The notes under the pieces were generated by a model. That model was given only the letters and a program-made list of their open reading frames with translations. It was not told where the DNA came from and searched no databases. Source: Lactococcus ileimucosae (GTDB lineage: Bacteria > Bacillota > Bacilli > Lactobacillales > Streptococcaceae). Taken from it: DNA of 64,000 bases. Both the position numbers and the translations under genes were made by a program. This document shows positions 19,174-28,807 of this stretch, piece after piece; position 1 is the stretch's first letter; the number at the start of each line of letters is the position of its first letter. The stretch is taken from NCBI RefSeq assembly GCF_943193185.1, contig NZ_CALPDE010000007.1, positions 1 to 64,000 on the forward strand, given 5' to 3'.

Positions 19174-20223
19174 TTATTTCGCAGGAACAACAATTTTACC
19201 TGAAACAATGTCTGCTTTTGCTGATTCAACCGCCTTCCATACTTCATCAGAAGCGTTGTCTCGGGCAAGTGTTACACCACCATTGGATAAGTCATATTTG
19301 AGTTTTTCCCCACCCGGAAACTCACCTTTTGCTGTTCTGCTCGCGATATCCTTCACTGCATTTCCGACTTCTTTCACTGTAGAAACAAGGACAAAGTTTG
19401 AGGCTTTCCCGTCTTTAGAGGTGTAGTCCCCCAAGTATTCTTGGTCTTGGTCAACACCAATAACCCACACTTTCTCTGCTTCATTTTTTGTTTCATTCAG
19501 ATTTTTGGCCTCAGTAAACAGTCCAGCACCTACACTACCGGCTGCTTGATAAATAACATCCGCCCCACTCGCATACATTGCTGAAGCTATTGTTTTTCCT
19601 TTACCTGCATCTGTAAAAGATTGTGCATACTGTACATCCACTTTGATATCTGGATTTACAGACTTAGCCCCTGCTGTAAATCCACTTTCAAAGGCTGCAA
19701 GAACGTCTGATTTAATACCGCCGATAAAACCTACATGATTTGTTTTGCTTGTCTTAGCTGCCGCAACACCTGCCAGATAAGCAGATTGCTGATCCGCAAA
19801 AGTGGCAGAAACAACATTGTCTTTACCTTCGATTACCGAATCAATAACAGCAAATTTTGTATCCGGATTGTTTTGTGCAGCTTGAGACGTTGCCTCTTGC
19901 AAAACAAAACCAATACTGAAAATTAAATCATAACCGCCTGAAACAGCCGAATTAAAGTTTGATGTAAATTCAGCTGGGGAATTGGACTGGAAATAGTTAA
20001 TTCCCTTTCCTTTTGAAAGCCCATTATCTTTCCCCCAAGCTTGTAACCCTTCCCAAGCCGACTGGTTAAACGAACGGTCATCTACACCATCATTTCCTAA
20101 AACTAAAGCTGCTTTAAGACCAGCTTCTCCTTGCATTTTTTCTGCACGTCGTCCTCCACATCCTGCAAGTACGATTACTGCTGCAAAGACTACTGCTGCA
20201 AGTGTAAAAATACGTTTGTTCAT
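19174..20223 (-). CDS. BMP/PnrA-family nucleoside-binding lipoprotein
   Basis: 349 residues. A lipoprotein signal ends in VIVLAGC (Cys 22 as the likely lipidated residue). The rest is a Bmp domain, a periplasmic-binding fold that in other bacteria binds purine nucleosides for an ABC importer (PnrA/TmpC type); DDRSFNQSAWEG, VIYQAAGSVGAGL and VIGVDQDQ are family hallmarks. The partner ATPase and permease genes are not next to it. It sits between rpmD and rplO, has a long structured leader and its own terminator, so it is an independent cargo gene. The exact ligand is inferred. Confidence 0.9.
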   Translation of the reverse strand: MNKRIFTLAAVVFAAVIVLAGCGGRRAEKMQGEAGLKAALVLGNDGVDDRSFNQSAWEGLQAWGKDNGLSKGKGINYFQSNSPAEFTSNFNSAVSGGYDLIFSIGFVLQEATSQAAQNNPDTKFAVIDSVIEGKDNVVSATFADQQSAYLAGVAAAKTSKTNHVGFIGGIKSDVLAAFESGFTAGAKSVNPDIKVDVQYAQSFTDAGKGKTIASAMYASGADVIYQAAGSVGAGLFTEAKNLNETKNEAEKVWVIGVDQDQEYLGDYTSKDGKASNFVLVSTVKEVGNAVKDIASRTAKGEFPGGEKLKYDLSNGGVTLARDNASDEVWKAVESAKADIVSGKIVVPAK

Positions 20224-20394
20224 TTTTTCTTCCTTTCATATTCCATGATACGCCAAATGATTAACTCGACCATTACTCAACAAAAAAGAGAGCTTTACAG
20301 AACAGGGAACTTAGCCCTGAAAGGCCTAATCTATTTGGCTGTTCATACCTCGGTACCCTACGACCATTGAGAATAATTATAACCTAAAATCCAC
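20224..20394 (-). other. Long structured leader upstream of the BMP lipoprotein gene
   Basis: A perfect TATAAT (20377-20382 on the minus strand) without a good -35 would start a leader of about 150 bases. It contains CAGGG-CTAAGTT-CCCTG nested inside GAACAG...CTGTTC, plus GCC...GGC and a run of six T's near 20285. AATGGTCG occurs twice (near 20365 and 20270). Hairpin plus T-run suggests attenuation or a riboswitch-like element; I do not recognise a known class, and purine, preQ1 and T-box signatures are absent. Confidence 0.45.
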
Positions 20395-20448
20395 TGTATA
20401 TTTTTACTTTTTTATTTTTCCAGCTTGAAAATATTTACAATTTTTCAC

Positions 20449-20477
20449 AAAAAAAGTCCAGATAATCTGAACTTTTT
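20449..20477 (-). terminator. Terminator after rpmD
   Basis: On the minus strand AAAGTTCAGA-TTA-TCTGGACTTTTTTT, with one G-U pair, starting a few bases after the rpmD stop. It closes the rpsH-rpmD unit before the lipoprotein gene. Confidence 0.7.
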
Positions 20478-20482
20478 ACTTA

Positions 20483-20665
20483 TTATTTAACTTCTTCAAT
20501 TGTTACCAAGTGTGAAATTGAATTTGCCATGCCGCGGAGTGCTGCATTGTCTTCTTTCACAACTGATGAACCAAGTTTACCAAGGCCAAGTGCAACAACA
20601 GTTTTACGTTGTGCAGGGATACGGCCGATTGGTGATTTTACCAATGTAATTTTGATTTGAGCCAT
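20483..20665 (-). CDS. rpmD: 50S ribosomal protein L30
   Basis: 60 residues, [21 protein letters not shown]..., the short bacterial L30 ferredoxin-like protein of the large subunit. It is 10 bases after rpsE. It ends a transcription unit here because a terminator follows. Confidence 0.95.
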   Translation of the reverse strand: MAQIKITLVKSPIGRIPAQRKTVVALGLGKLGSSVVKEDNAALRGMANSISHLVTIEEVK

Positions 20666-20675
20666 GATATCCTCC

Positions 20676-21170
20676 TTATGCCAAATCGCTTACTGATTTG
20701 CCGCGGAGTTCCGCAACTTCTTCAGCGCGTTTCAATTGTTGCAAACCTTCAACTGTTGCACGAACAACGTTGATTGCTGTGTTTGAACCTAATGATTTAG
20801 ATGTTACGTCAGCAACACCTGCGAGTTCGAGGACGGCACGAACGGCACCACCTGCAGCAACTCCAGAACCTTCTACAGCTGGTTTGATAAGGATCTTACC
20901 GCCGCCAAATACACCAAGTACTTCGTGAGGTACAGTAGTTCCTACCATAGGTACTGTAATGATGTTTTTCTTAGCTGCTTCGATAGCTTTACGGATTGCT
21001 TCTGGAACTTCTTGAGCTTTACCTGTACCGAAACCTACGCGACCATTGCGGTCACCAACTACAACAAGTGCAGCAAAGCGGAGACGGCGTCCACCTTTAA
21101 CAACTTTAGTAACACGGTTGATTCCAACAACGCGTTCTTCGAATTCTTTAACTTCTTCGTTTCTAGCCAT
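20676..21170 (-). CDS. rpsE: 30S ribosomal protein S5
   Basis: 164 residues with the double-stranded-RNA-binding-like N-domain ([20 protein letters not shown]) and the C-domain loop ([20 protein letters not shown]). S5 contributes to decoding accuracy and mRNA unwinding at the entry channel. Normal place between rplR and rpmD. Confidence 0.97.
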   Translation of the reverse strand: MARNEEVKEFEERVVGINRVTKVVKGGRRLRFAALVVVGDRNGRVGFGTGKAQEVPEAIRKAIEAAKKNIITVPMVGTTVPHEVLGVFGGGKILIKPAVEGSGVAAGGAVRAVLELAGVADVTSKSLGSNTAINVVRATVEGLQQLKRAEEVAELRGKSVSDLA

Positions 21171-21190
21171 TTTAATGATTACCCCTTTCC

Positions 21191-21538
21191 TTAGAATTTC
21201 AATCCAGCTTCACGTGCAGCTTCTGCAAGTGCTTGGACACGTCCGTGATAGAGATAACCACCGCGGTCAAATACAACTGCTTCTATGCCTTTAGCTTTAG
21301 CAGCTTCAGCAACAAGTTTACCAACTTCAGCTGCTTGTTCTGTTTTAGTACCAGTCAACTTAAGTGATGATGCAGATGCAAGTGTTACCGCTGCTTCATC
21401 ATCAATAACTTGCGCATAGATGTTTGTGTTTGAACGGAAAACGTTCAAACGTGGAGTTTCAGCAGTACCTGAGATTTTTCCGCGAACGCGAATATGGCGT
21501 TTTTGACGGAGTTTGTTTTTATCTGGTTTAGAAATCAC
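21191..21538 (-). CDS. rplR: 50S ribosomal protein L18
   Basis: 115 residues, beginning [21 protein letters not shown] and ending [11 protein letters not shown]. It binds 5S rRNA with L5. It sits 20 bases before rpsE. The 140 bases back to rplF contain several small hairpins but no gene. Confidence 0.96.
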   Translation of the reverse strand: MISKPDKNKLRQKRHIRVRGKISGTAETPRLNVFRSNTNIYAQVIDDEAAVTLASASSLKLTGTKTEQAAEVGKLVAEAAKAKGIEAVVFDRGGYLYHGRVQALAEAAREAGLKF

Positions 21539-21680
21539 AATTCTACCTCTTTTAATATTTTATATTTCGATAGTTTTTGCCATCGATTTTCTTGCAAAAA
21601 ATGCAAGCGGGAAGTTTCTGCCTGAGCAGAATTTTGGCAAATGTATATTCACCAAATGACGGATTATAATCTCCAAGAGA

Positions 21681-22217
21681 TTATTTACCAGTTTTACCTT
21701 CTTTGCGACGTACAAATTCGCCAACGTAACGAATACCTTTACCTTTATAAGGTTCTGGTGCACGACGGCTACGGATATAAGCTGCTGTCTGACCAACAAC
21801 TTCTTTATCTGAGCCCAAAACGTTAATGTGTGTAGCGTCTGGAACTTCAAAAGTGATCCCCTCTGGAGCTTCAACTTCATCTGGATGAGATTTACCAACA
21901 GCCAATACAAGTTTTGAACCTTGAAGTTGTGCACGGTAACCTACCCCGATCATTTCGAGTTCTTTACGGAAACCTTCGCTTACACCAACAACCATGTTGT
22001 TGAAGTTTGCACGAGTAGTGCCGTGAATAGTTTTCATCTCTTTAGAGTCATCAGGACGTTTGAATGTTACTTCAGAGCCATTGATTTCCATCGTGATTGC
22101 TGTTGAAAACTCACGAGTCAATTCGCCTTTAGGACCTTTAACTGTTACTGTTGCGCCGTTTTGTTCAACTGTTACACCAGCTGGTAAAACAACGACTTTA
22201 TTACCAATACGTGACAT
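21681..22217 (-). CDS. rplF: 50S ribosomal protein L6
   Basis: 178 residues, [21 protein letters not shown]..., with the C-terminal [11 protein letters not shown] signature that contacts 23S rRNA near the factor-binding site. Normal length. The gap to rpsH is 88 bases. Confidence 0.97.
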   Translation of the reverse strand: MSRIGNKVVVLPAGVTVEQNGATVTVKGPKGELTREFSTAITMEINGSEVTFKRPDDSKEMKTIHGTTRANFNNMVVGVSEGFRKELEMIGVGYRAQLQGSKLVLAVGKSHPDEVEAPEGITFEVPDATHINVLGSDKEVVGQTAAYIRSRRAPEPYKGKGIRYVGEFVRRKEGKTGK

Positions 22218-22305
22218 GTTTTTTTACCTTTTCTGTTAAATTATCAAGAGTATTTCTACTACCTGTTTTCACAATTATAATGTTTTTCTGCTTACCAGTA
22301 AAAGA

Positions 22306-22704
22306 TTACCAGATGTAAGCAAGAACTTCACCACCAATGTTCTTAGAACGTGCAACCTTATCCGTCACAACGCCTTCAGAAGTTGAAATGATTGCTGTGC
22401 CAAGTCCGTTAAGAACACGTGGTACTTCATCAGATTTCACGTAAACACGAAGACCTGGTTTAGAGATACGTTTCAAGTTAGTGATAACTTTTTCGTTGTT
22501 TTTTCCGTATTTTAAGAACACACGGATAATACCTTGCTTGTTATCTTCAACATACTCAACGTCTTTCACATAACCTTCAGCTTTAAGGATTTCTGCGATT
22601 TCACGCTTGATTTTTGAAGCAGGTGCCTCAACAACTTCAAAACGACGCATGTTTCCGTTACGGATACGTGTAAGGAAGTCTGCAATTGGGTCTGTCATTA
22701 CCAT
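22306..22704 (-). CDS. rpsH: 30S ribosomal protein S8
   Basis: 132 residues from ATG 22704, [19 protein letters not shown]..., preceded at ten bases by AAGGAG. The frame continues upstream, but that part lies in the leader and is not conserved S8. S8 organises the 16S central domain and in E. coli represses the spc operon. Here rpsH is cut off from rpsN by 3.5 kb of cargo and starts a new unit from the promoter at 22793-22821. Confidence 0.96.
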   Translation of the reverse strand: MVMTDPIADFLTRIRNGNMRRFEVVEAPASKIKREIAEILKAEGYVKDVEYVEDNKQGIIRVFLKYGKNNEKVITNLKRISKPGLRVYVKSDEVPRVLNGLGTAIISTSEGVVTDKVARSKNIGGEVLAYIW

Positions 22705-22780
22705 AATGTAATTTCTCCTTATTTGTAGTTTGGGTTTGTTCAATCCCACTTTCAAATTAATGAGGTCTTTTTTTAAAAGA

Positions 22781-22830
22781 CCGAACCTATATACTTTATC
22801 AAAATATTTGTATCATGTCAATAGGTTCGG
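22781..22830 (-). promoter_or_regulatory. rpsH promoter bracketed by a perfect inverted repeat
   Basis: On the minus strand TTGACA (22816-22821), a 17-base spacer and TAAAGT (22793-22798). Two perfect 10-base arms, CCGAACCTAT (22781-22790) and ATAGGTTCGG (22821-22830), flank the core promoter with 30 bases between them. One arm touches the -35 and the other lies at about the start site, so a bound protein or a DNA cruciform could control it. The operator role is inferred. Confidence 0.75.
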
Positions 22831-23073
22831 GTGTTTCTCCACGACAAACGCAGTAAATTTTTAAAAAAGGCTCCTGTTCTTTTGAACTGAGATGACGATT
22901 ATGGACCATTTAGAGAATGGAGTTAACAGAAAAAAGACAGCAAGTGTAAGTAGCCAAACACGAGATAAGCCTTGTATTAACGCTTATATGCTTTGCAATG
23001 GTCAACAATGCCGAATTAGATATTTTCCGCCATTCCTCTTTTATAAGAGTTTTAAAATCATAAAACGCACAAG

Positions 23074-23121
23074 AAAAAACACTTAACCACATGCATAGGA
23101 ATGCTGCTGGTGAGTGTTTTT
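23074..23121. terminator. Terminator-like hairpin, dispersed repeat copy B
   Basis: AAAAAACACTTAACC, then ACATGCATAGGAATG, then GGTGAGTGTTTTT. It has the same plan and much of the same sequence as copies A (2922-2970) and C (51656-51704). It lies about 120 bases beyond the ldh stop and would terminate that transcript. Confidence 0.7.
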
Positions 23122-23238
23122 CATTTTTCATCCAAGCTTCTTTGTTCTTTCTCTTGAAGATGGGAAGTTTGAATAAATCCTATAATATCTCAGCTTTTAA
23201 GTCAGAGAAACAAAGAATTACGAAAATCAAAACAAAAT

Positions 23239-24192
23239 TCAATCCTTATTCTCTAGACTTTCAATAACATCGCGTAACTGTTTTACAGATTTTTTAAATG
23301 CTTGGCGTTCCTGAGGGTCAATATTTAACTCAATAATTTCTCTAACTCCTGTCTGATTTACAACTGAAGGTACACCGGTAAACACTCCTTCTTCTCCGTA
23401 CTGGCCTTCAAGATAAGCAGATACGGGTAAAACAGCCTGCTCATTATTCAAAATAGCTTTTACAATTCTTGCTGCACTCATACCTATGCCATAGTAAGTT
23501 GCTTTTTTACGATCAATGATCTCATAAGCTGCATTTTTCACTTTATCTGATAAAATTTGTAAATCCGCAACTTCTAAACGATTATTTTGAACAATAAATT
23601 CTAATATTGGTTTACCACCAACAGTTGTGTGTGACCAAACTGCAACCTCTGAGTCGCCATGCTCTCCGATAATATAACCATGGATACTTCGAGGATCAAT
23701 TTCAAGTTTTGTCGCAAGTTCCTTACGGAAACGCGTAGTGTCCAATGTTGTACCTGTACCTACTACTCTTGATGCTGGTAATCCTGAAGCTTTCCAAGCA
23801 CAATAGGTTAACACATCTACAGGATTAGAGGCAATGACAAACACACCATCAAAGCCCGAATTCATCACCTCATGAACAATAGATTCCATAATTTTTGCAT
23901 TTGTATCCACGAGTTCCAATCGCGTTTGACCAGGCTGTTGGTTGATCCCTGCAGTGATAACTACAACATTAGCATCCTTACATTCTTCATAACCTCCAGC
24001 TTTTACATTAATATTTTCTTGTCCCCATGAAATACCATCTAGAAGATCCAGTGCTTCTCCCTCTGCTTTTTCTTGGTTCACGTCTATAAGTACCAAATCA
24101 TTGACAATCCCTTGATTAATCATCGAATAGGCAATACTTGTCCCAACAAATCCTGTGCCTATAACTACTACTTTTCTATTTGTGACTTTCAT
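23239..24192 (-). CDS. L-lactate dehydrogenase
   Basis: 317 residues from ATG 24192 (AAGGAAG upstream). It reduces pyruvate to L-lactate with NADH. The Rossmann motif is GTGFVG. The pyruvate-binding and catalytic parts are present: DTTRFR (substrate Arg after Asp) and GEHGDSE with the catalytic His. In Lactococcus the main glycolytic enzyme is encoded in the las operon, so this is probably an accessory paralogue; that is inference from location, in the middle of ribosomal genes. It has its own promoter and is followed by repeat copy B. Confidence 0.93.
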   Translation of the reverse strand: MKVTNRKVVVIGTGFVGTSIAYSMINQGIVNDLVLIDVNQEKAEGEALDLLDGISWGQENINVKAGGYEECKDANVVVITAGINQQPGQTRLELVDTNAKIMESIVHEVMNSGFDGVFVIASNPVDVLTYCAWKASGLPASRVVGTGTTLDTTRFRKELATKLEIDPRSIHGYIIGEHGDSEVAVWSHTTVGGKPILEFIVQNNRLEVADLQILSDKVKNAAYEIIDRKKATYYGIGMSAARIVKAILNNEQAVLPVSAYLEGQYGEEGVFTGVPSVVNQTGVREIIELNIDPQERQAFKKSVKQLRDVIESLENKD

Positions 24193-24227
24193 TCTTGTAC
24201 TTCCTTTCACATTATCTTTATACTTAT

Positions 24228-24256
24228 ATATTAGCGCATAATTATCGATTTGTAAA
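24228..24256 (-). promoter_or_regulatory. Promoter of the lactate dehydrogenase gene
   Basis: On the minus strand TTTACA (24251-24256), 17 bases and TAATAT (24228-24233), about 35 bases before the start codon. No clear catabolite-response element was found nearby. Confidence 0.6.
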
Positions 24257-24403
24257 ATGAATTAATTTAATCAATAACATTAATTTTTTAAATTAAGCAT
24301 TTTGTTCATCGGTGTATAAAAAGTGCCACTCATCTTCTACGATGAGGCGGTAAAAACTGTCTAAAATTTCTCAAATGACACCCCGTGGGCATTGTAGATG
24401 ATA

Positions 24404-24429
24404 AAAAAAGAGCCTCCTTATGCTCTTTT
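24404..24429 (-). terminator. Terminator after the Na/Pi cotransporter gene
   Basis: On the minus strand GAAAAGAGC-ATAAGGAG-GCTCTTTTTTT, immediately after the stop codon. Confidence 0.8.
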
Positions 24430-26046
24430 CACTCTTTATATTCTAAAGTTACTGCTATATTTACTGCATCTGCACTGATACGACGGAGACTGTTAAAAAT
24501 ACGAATATCTTCAAAATCCGCCCTAAGTAAATCCCTATTAATTTGTGTAAGATTTAAGATTTCTTGATCCAGTCTCTCAATGTCTTGCACTAATTTTTTA
24601 TCTTCTTGGTACAGTTTTTCCTTTAAAAACTCATAAATCTGTAAAAGCATCCTATCCACTAGCGGAACTATCGCTTCCATAACAAGATGAATAGCTAACT
24701 CTACCTCTTCCCTCTCACTATCATTTATAATCTCAGGTTGCTCATAGCGTTGCAGGGTAAGCGCAATATCTTTAGATTGTTCTTCTATTTGGCGCAAATA
24801 ATTAATAACTTTATAACAGATTCCGACAGTTATAGCGAATTCCTCTTTCAACTTAACCGTATTTATATTGGTAAGTGTTCGGTTAATCTCCTTGACCAAA
24901 TAATCGATTAAAGCTTCGTTAGACAGTAAATGGACTTCCTGTCTTTTTTTCCCTATTGTCTTATAATTTGTAGCTTCTTTAAAATCATCATGCACAAGTT
25001 CAAAGGCCCTTTGAATCTCCTTAATAATGTGCTCAACTTCAATCTCTGGGGAATAAATCAAGCGTCGATCGATAAATTTTAACTTAAGTTGAGGAGCCTC
25101 CTCCGAATCTGCCTTAATCATTTTTTCAGAGAGTTGAATTATATATTTAGACACCGGAAGCAATATGAACAGCGTGGCAACATTAAATACAATATGTGCA
25201 TAAACCAACTGAAGCGCAATATTTTCTGAAGTACTCTGAATAAAAGAAACAAAGCCTAGAGGTAAAACCGTAAAAATTGTGAAAATCAAAGCGCCCACAA
25301 CATTGAACAACACATGAACCATAGCTGCTTGTTGAGCTGTTTTATTGCCACGTATAGATGCCACTAAGGTCGTCACAACTGTCCCCACATTAAAGCCGTA
25401 TAAAATAAAGATTGCTTGCTGGAGATCAACAACAACTCCTGCTGCTACCATGGTCAATAGAATACCAACTGAAGCAGTTGAACTTTGGATTAACGCCGTT
25501 ACAATAAAGCCGACAACTAGGCCAATCAGTGGCATTTGAGTATGGACAAATAAATCTGCCATAAAGGCCGACTCTCGCAAGGGAACCATCGAAGAACTCA
25601 TAAGGTTCAGACCTAGAAATAAAAGACCAAAGCCAAGCAAAATTAACCCCATATGATTAAAGGTTTTACGTTTAACAAAAAGAGTCGTTATTGTCCCGAT
25701 AAAAATAACAAAAGGAACAATATCTTGGATATTGAATGTAAACAGTATACCCGTCAAAGTCGTTCCAGCATTAGCTCCCATAATCACGCCTGCGGCTTGA
25801 CTAAGAGACATTAATGAGGAGTCGATAAATCCCAATACCATAACAGTTGTTGCTGTCGAACTCTGAATTATCGCCGTAATAATGAATCCAAAGAAAGCAC
25901 CAAACCATTTATTACGTGTGAGTCGGCGTAAGATGTTTTTTTAGTTTTGAGCCTGCAACTAAGCTCAAACCCTCGCTCATCAAACTCATCCCATATAAAA
26001 AGAGCCCCAAGCCTCCTAATAAAAAAAAGATATCATAGATGGTCAT
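24429..26046 (-). pseudogene. Na/Pi cotransporter family gene, frameshifted at an A7 tract
   Basis: A complete NptA/YqeW-like gene would run from ATG 26046. Its N-terminus, FLLGGLGLFLYGMSLMSEGL, is the family start, and the C-terminal 200 residues form a PhoU-like cytoplasmic domain after about eight membrane segments with two QSSTA motifs. After 40 or so codons a run of seven A's (25936-25942) shifts the frame into a stop; removing one A restores GSKLKNILRRLTRNKWFG and joins the 470-residue remainder. So it is a pseudogene, a slippage-switched gene, or a sequencing error. If functional it would import phosphate with sodium. Confidence 0.8.
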
Positions 26047-26157
26047 ATCCTATCCCTCATTTTCACTTTATCTTTTCAGATTCATTTTTTCTCATCTTAA
26101 GTATATCTTATTTTAATTTTATTCAGAAGTGATATTATAGCAGCCTATTTGTAAAAG

Positions 26158-26185
26158 AAAAAAACTTCCCACAAAGGGAAGAAAT
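26158..26185 (-). terminator. Terminator after rpsN
   Basis: On the minus strand CTTCCC-TTTGT-GGGAAG followed by seven T's, about 90 bases past the rpsN stop. Two more hairpins (GGGCAT...ATGCCC and CAATTCC...GGAATTG) lie between. It stops the rpsJ-rpsN transcript before the cargo genes. Confidence 0.85.
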
Positions 26186-26272
26186 TTTTACACGTTAAAA
26201 CTACAATTCCTCCTAGGAATTGTCTGGGCATAAGCAGAATTTCTAAGAAATGCCCCTTATATAAAATTCAAA

Positions 26273-26458
26273 TTACCAAGATGCTTTCTTAACGCCTGGA
26301 AGTTGACCTTTATAAGCCAACTCACGAAGACAGATACGGCAAAGCTTAAATTTGCGGTAAACTGAATGCGGGCGTCCGCAGCGTTCGCAACGAGTGTAGG
26401 CTTGCGTTGAGAATTTTGCAGGGCGTTGGTTTTTAACAACCATAGATTTTTTAGCCAT
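26273..26458 (-). CDS. rpsN: 30S ribosomal protein S14 (zinc type)
   Basis: 61 residues with CxxC...CxxC (CERC, CRIC), the short zinc-binding S14 of Gram-positive bacteria. It ends [12 protein letters not shown]. It follows rplE by 19 bases and is the last gene of the rpsJ unit, since a strong terminator follows. Confidence 0.96.
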
Positions 26459-26477
26459 TAGTTATTCTCCTATCCTA

Positions 26478-27020
26478 TTATTTAGCAAACGGCATGCCAA
26501 GTTTAGCAAGCAATTCACGCGATTCTTCGTCAGTATTCGCAGTTGTTACGATAACAACATCTAAACCACGTACTTTATCAACATCATCGTATGAGATTTC
26601 TGGGAAGATCAATTGTTCTTTCACACCAAGTGTGTAGTTTCCACGTCCATCAAATGCTTTATTTGATACACCATGGAAGTCACGTACACGTGGAAGAGAA
26701 ACAGTTACGAGTTTGTCCAAAAATTCGTACATACGTTCGCCACGAAGCGTTACTTTCGCACCGATAGCTTGCCCTTCACGAAGACGGAAAGCCGCGATTG
26801 ATTTTTTAGCTTTAGTAATCAATGGTTTTTGACCAGAGATTAAAGCCAATTCAGCAACGGCTTTGTCAAGGTTTTTTGAGTTGCTCACTGCATCCCCAAC
26901 ACCCATGTTAAGCACGATTTTTTCAACTTTTGGCACTGCCATGATTGAAGTATAACCGAATTTTTCAGTCAATGCTGGTACTACTTCGTTAGAGTATTTT
27001 TCTTTTAAACGATTAGCCAT
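26478..27020 (-). CDS. rplE: 50S ribosomal protein L5
   Basis: 180 residues; [23 protein letters not shown] start and the conserved [14 protein letters not shown] and [13 protein letters not shown]. It binds 5S rRNA and bridges to S13. Normal length and position after rplX. Confidence 0.97.
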   Translation of the reverse strand: MANRLKEKYSNEVVPALTEKFGYTSIMAVPKVEKIVLNMGVGDAVSNSKNLDKAVAELALISGQKPLITKAKKSIAAFRLREGQAIGAKVTLRGERMYEFLDKLVTVSLPRVRDFHGVSNKAFDGRGNYTLGVKEQLIFPEISYDDVDKVRGLDVVIVTTANTDEESRELLAKLGMPFAK

Positions 27021-27039
27021 ATTCTTTCTCCTTCCCGTC

Positions 27040-27345
27040 TTAGTCTAGGACTTCGCCTGATTTTTTGTTGAAACGAACTTTTTTGCCGTCAACTTCTTTA
27101 TAACCAACACGACCAGCTACACCGTTTTTATCGAGCACTTGTACGTTAGAAACGTGGATAGGTGCTTCAATTTCAAGGATAGCGCCGTTTGGATTAACAG
27201 CGTCTGGTTTTTTGTGTTTCTTCACGATAGCAACACCTTCAACGATGACTTTGTTCACTTTTGGTAAAGCTTTGATCACTTTACCTGTTGTACCGCGGTC
27301 TTTACCTGCGATAACTTTTACAGTATCTCCAGTTTTTACAAACAT
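27040..27345 (-). CDS. rplX: 50S ribosomal protein L24
   Basis: 101 residues with an N-terminal KOW motif ([21 protein letters not shown]), an assembly initiator that binds the 5' end of 23S rRNA. It is separated from rplN by 166 bases rich in hairpins. Confidence 0.96.
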   Translation of the reverse strand: MFVKTGDTVKVIAGKDRGTTGKVIKALPKVNKVIVEGVAIVKKHKKPDAVNPNGAILEIEAPIHVSNVQVLDKNGVAGRVGYKEVDGKKVRFNKKSGEVLD

Positions 27346-27511
27346 TTGATATTCCTTTCTTACGCCCTATGGGCACCCTACAGCGTAGGGGACTATTTCT
27401 ATCCAAGATAGAAGTGAATTTATAAATGCGAAATTAGATTTTTCTTGTTTTATTCGTTTTGACGTAAACATAGGGGACATTGTCCCCTTTATTTACGAAC
27501 TCCTCTAGGTC
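27346..27511 (-). other. Hairpin-rich gap between rplN and rplX
   Basis: Genes here are normally about 20 bases apart. The gap holds GGGGACA-A-TGTCCCC (27474-27488), TTCTATC-TTG-GATAGAA (27397-27413), and CCTAC-GCT-GTAGG plus CCCATAGGG near 27365-27390. There is no T-run, so these are not terminators. They may be RNA processing, protein-binding or mobile-repeat remnants. No reading frame of note. Confidence 0.5.
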
Positions 27512-27880
27512 TTAGAGAACTTCAGGTGCCAAAGAAACAATCTTCATATAACCAGCTTCACGAAGTTCGCGGGCAACTGGACCAAAGATACGTGTTCCTC
27601 TAGGTGTTTTATCGTCACGGATAATAACTGCTGCGTTTTCATCAAACTTGATGTAAGATCCGTCAGGACGTTTAGCACCAGATTTAGTACGAACGATAAC
27701 AGCTTTAACAACTTCACCTTTTTTAACAGCTCCACCAGGGGCAGCTGATTTTACTGTAGCTACGATAACATCACCAATACCAGCGAATTTACGGCTTGAA
27801 CCACCGAGTACACGGATAGTTAAGATTTCTTTGGCACCAGAGTTATCTGCAACTTTCAAACGGCTTTCTGTTTGAATCAT
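27512..27880 (-). CDS. rplN: 50S ribosomal protein L14
   Basis: 122 residues beginning [19 protein letters not shown] and ending [10 protein letters not shown], fully standard L14. It forms an intersubunit bridge with 16S rRNA. 22 bases after rpsQ. Confidence 0.97.
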   Translation of the reverse strand: MIQTESRLKVADNSGAKEILTIRVLGGSSRKFAGIGDVIVATVKSAAPGGAVKKGEVVKAVIVRTKSGAKRPDGSYIKFDENAAVIIRDDKTPRGTRIFGPVARELREAGYMKIVSLAPEVL

Positions 27881-27902
27881 GCTTTTTTCCTCCTAGTATA
27901 GC

Positions 27903-28163
27903 TTAGATAATTACAGCTTCTTCAACGATTTCGATCAAGCGGAAACGTTTGTCTTTTGAAAGTGGACGAGTTTCCATGATACGTACGATATCACCAGTTT
28001 TGGCAGTATTGTTTTCGTCATGAGCTTTGTATTTTTTAGAGTAGTTAATGCGTTTACCATAGACTGGGTGGTTACGTTTAGTTTCTACGACAACTGTGAT
28101 AGTCTTATCCATTTTGTCTGAAACCACGCGGCCTTGATAAACTTTACGTTGATTACGTTCCAT
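27903..28163 (-). CDS. rpsQ: 30S ribosomal protein S17
   Basis: 86 residues, OB-fold protein with [20 protein letters not shown] and [11 protein letters not shown] signatures. It nucleates assembly at the 16S 5' domain. Lies between rpmC and rplN. Confidence 0.96.
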   Translation of the reverse strand: MERNQRKVYQGRVVSDKMDKTITVVVETKRNHPVYGKRINYSKKYKAHDENNTAKTGDIVRIMETRPLSKDKRFRLIEIVEEAVII

Positions 28164-28181
28164 TTATGTATTTCTCCCGAT

Positions 28182-28391
28182 CTATTTAGTCAATTCGCGT
28201 TGCACAGTTTTAACACGTGCAATTGTTTTCTTCACTTCGTCAAGTTTCGCTGTGTTTTCGAGACGACCAGCTGCAGCTTGGAAACGAAGTTCAAACAATT
28301 CTTTTTTCAATTCAGCTTCGCGTGCAGCCAATTCATCGACTGACAAAGCGCGGAGATCCTTGAGAAGTGATTTTGTTTCGTTCAATTTCAT
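28182..28391 (-). CDS. rpmC: 50S ribosomal protein L29
   Basis: 69 residues, a two-helix protein ([20 protein letters not shown] is diagnostic) at the tunnel exit near the SRP and trigger-factor docking site. Its start overlaps the rplP stop by four bases (ATGA). Confidence 0.95.
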   Translation of the reverse strand: MKLNETKSLLKDLRALSVDELAAREAELKKELFELRFQAAAGRLENTAKLDEVKKTIARVKTVQRELTK

Positions 28392-28804
28392 TCTGCGTCA
28401 CCTCGTTTTACAAATTTAGTCTTGACTGGAAGTTTGTGAGAGGCAAGACGCAAAGCTTCGCGTGCTACTTCTTCACTTACACCAGCAATTTCAAACATGA
28501 TTTTGCCACGTTTAACTGGTGATACCCAACCTTCAGGAGCACCTTTCCCTGAACCCATACGTACACCAATAGCTTTAGCTGTGTATGATTTGTGAGGGAA
28601 GATTTTAATCCAAACTTGACCGTTACGTTTCATGTAACGCGTCATAGCAATACGGGCTGCTTCAATCTGACGGTTAGTGATCCAGTGAGATGTAGTCGCT
28701 TGAAGACCATATTCACCGAATGCGATTTCTTTACCGCCTTTAGCTTCGCCACGCATTTTACCGCGGAATTCACGACGGTGTTTTACACGTTTTGGTACTA
28801 ACAT
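28388..28804 (-). CDS. rplP: 50S ribosomal protein L16
   Basis: 138 residues, [21 protein letters not shown], with [22 protein letters not shown] near the A-site tRNA. Normal length. Follows rpsC by three bases. Confidence 0.97.
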   Translation of the reverse strand: MLVPKRVKHRREFRGKMRGEAKGGKEIAFGEYGLQATTSHWITNRQIEAARIAMTRYMKRNGQVWIKIFPHKSYTAKAIGVRMGSGKGAPEGWVSPVKRGKIMFEIAGVSEEVAREALRLASHKLPVKTKFVKRGDAE

Positions 28805-28807
28805 GGA

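Larger units (their letters stand above)
22705..23238. other. Intergenic region between ldh and rpsH
   Basis: Beyond the rpsH ribosome site this holds a leader hairpin (GGTCTTTT...AAAAGACC, about 22763-22782), the rpsH promoter inside an inverted repeat (22781-22830), and terminator-like repeat copy B (23074-23121) that would end the ldh transcript. No credible gene is seen in the rest. Confidence 0.6.

Noticed and set aside
20340..20365. T-box-like string (GGGTACCGAGG) in the lipoprotein leader
   Set aside because: It differs from the conserved T-box antiterminator, and the promoter lies right before it, leaving no room for the specifier stem.
26257..26439. An overlapping 60-codon minus-strand frame at rpsN
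   Set aside because: Out-of-frame shadow of rpsN, which has the full S14 zinc motif.
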